From Hyphomicrobiales bacterium (GTDB lineage: Bacteria > Pseudomonadota > Alphaproteobacteria > Rhizobiales > Xanthobacteraceae): a DNA stretch of 64,000 nucleotides. Positions 63,710 through 64,000 of the stretch are shown here, in pieces. The first letter of the stretch is position 1. Each line of letters opens with the position of its first letter. Location of the stretch: the NCBI GenBank assembly GCA_017305715.1, contig JAFKKG010000016.1:124001-188000 (forward strand), read 5' to 3'. The notes below the pieces were generated by a model. That model was not told where the DNA came from, made no database searches, and saw nothing but the letters and a program-made list of their open reading frames with translations. The position numbers were made by a program, and so were the translations under genes.

Positions 63710-64000
63710 ATGGCGATCTACCAACTCGACGGGCAGGGCCCTGATCTTCCTGCGGACGGAAATTATTTCATCGCGGATACCGCTACCGTCATCGGCAAGG
63801 TCCGGCTGAAGGCTTCCGCCAGTGTGTGGTTCGGCGCGGTATTGCGCGGCGACAATGAGTGGATCGAAATCGGCGAAGGCTCCAATGTGCAGGACAATTC
63901 GACCTGCCACACCGACCCCGGCTTTCCCCTGACGATCGGCAAGAACTGCACCGTCGGCCACAACGTCATCCTGCACGGCTGCACGATCGAGGACGGCGCG
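63710..64000 (+). CDS. Gamma-carbonic anhydrase family protein (3' end outside window)
   Basis: The first 97 residues of a left-handed beta-helix protein. [20 protein letters not shown] is followed by hexapeptide repeats with [40 protein letters not shown] and [18 protein letters not shown], which hold the metal-binding His residues of the gamma class. Such proteins (YrdA/PaaY-like) may hydrate CO2 or act as thioesterase accessories. The frame is open to the window edge. Confidence 0.92.
   Translation, partial: MAIYQLDGQGPDLPADGNYFIADTATVIGKVRLKASASVWFGAVLRGDNEWIEIGEGSNVQDNSTCHTDPGFPLTIGKNCTVGHNVILHGCTIEDGA

Overview
The window is high-GC DNA from an alphaproteobacterium of the Bradyrhizobium/Rhodopseudomonas type (order Hyphomicrobiales). 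The evidence is the usg, DUF3126, zf-CHCC and alpha-E/ATP-grasp gene families, a CIRCE-controlled groESL, an EcfG-type stress promoter, and several families of palindromic intergenic repeats typical of such chromosomes. It is ordinary chromosome with one small AT-richer accessory islet at 53.6-55.0 kb. There is no rRNA operon, CRISPR array, transposase or integrase.

Layout. 0-5.5 kb: the 3' end of a SulP anion transporter, three small proteins, a GT2-GtrA plus GT39 pair for lipid-linked sugar transfer, and a DUF899 protein. 6-9 kb: an RtcB RNA ligase whose first 27 codons are out of frame with the rest, and a membrane-anchored Tlde1/DUF2778 protein. 9-12 kb: groESL with CIRCE, and usg. 12-14.7 kb: a cupin with a histone-H1-like tail, an MFS carrier with no usable start codon, and a PRC-barrel protein. 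14.7-20.1 kb: a glycogen-debranching-type enzyme, an ABC exporter and a GT4 glycosyltransferase; the last two diverge from a nearly palindromic EcfG-type promoter. 20.4-20.6 kb: a 59-residue peptide with a double-glycine leader. 20.8-23.4 kb: a CNT nucleoside transporter and an MFS carrier.

23.5-31.1 kb holds an SDR, an Anbu proteasome-like peptidase, a methyltransferase, a peptide-binding protein, and the triad transglutaminase / alpha-E / circularly permuted ATP-grasp. 31.4-39.9 kb carries housekeeping and catabolic enzymes: CinA-like, xanthine phosphoribosyltransferase, a MesD-like methionine synthase, GST, 2-hydroxychromene-2-carboxylate isomerase, quinone reductase and enoyl-CoA hydratase. 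40-51 kb is a divergent peptide/amide-use locus: amidase, M20, M81 and a second M20 hydrolase on the minus strand, facing a complete Dpp/Opp-type ABC importer on the plus strand. 51-53.5 kb: an epoxide-hydrolase-type enzyme, PlsC and a TMEM175-family protein.

53.6-55.2 kb: a compact group I intron abutting a tRNA 3' half with no matching 5' half, a broken HigA-like antitoxin, a DUF7684-like protein and tRNA-Leu(UAA). 55.4-64 kb: a lipoprotein, an FAD monooxygenase, a zf-CHCC protein, membrane proteins, CysE, DUF3126 and the start of a gamma-carbonic anhydrase.

Two themes link the genes: peptide/amide handling (Anbu locus plus the 40-51 kb locus) and general stress (EcfG, CIRCE, groESL). The most unusual items are the double-glycine leader peptide, the intron with an orphan tRNA half, and the split Anbu locus. 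Positions and motifs were read by eye; family names rest on recognised motifs, not on searches.
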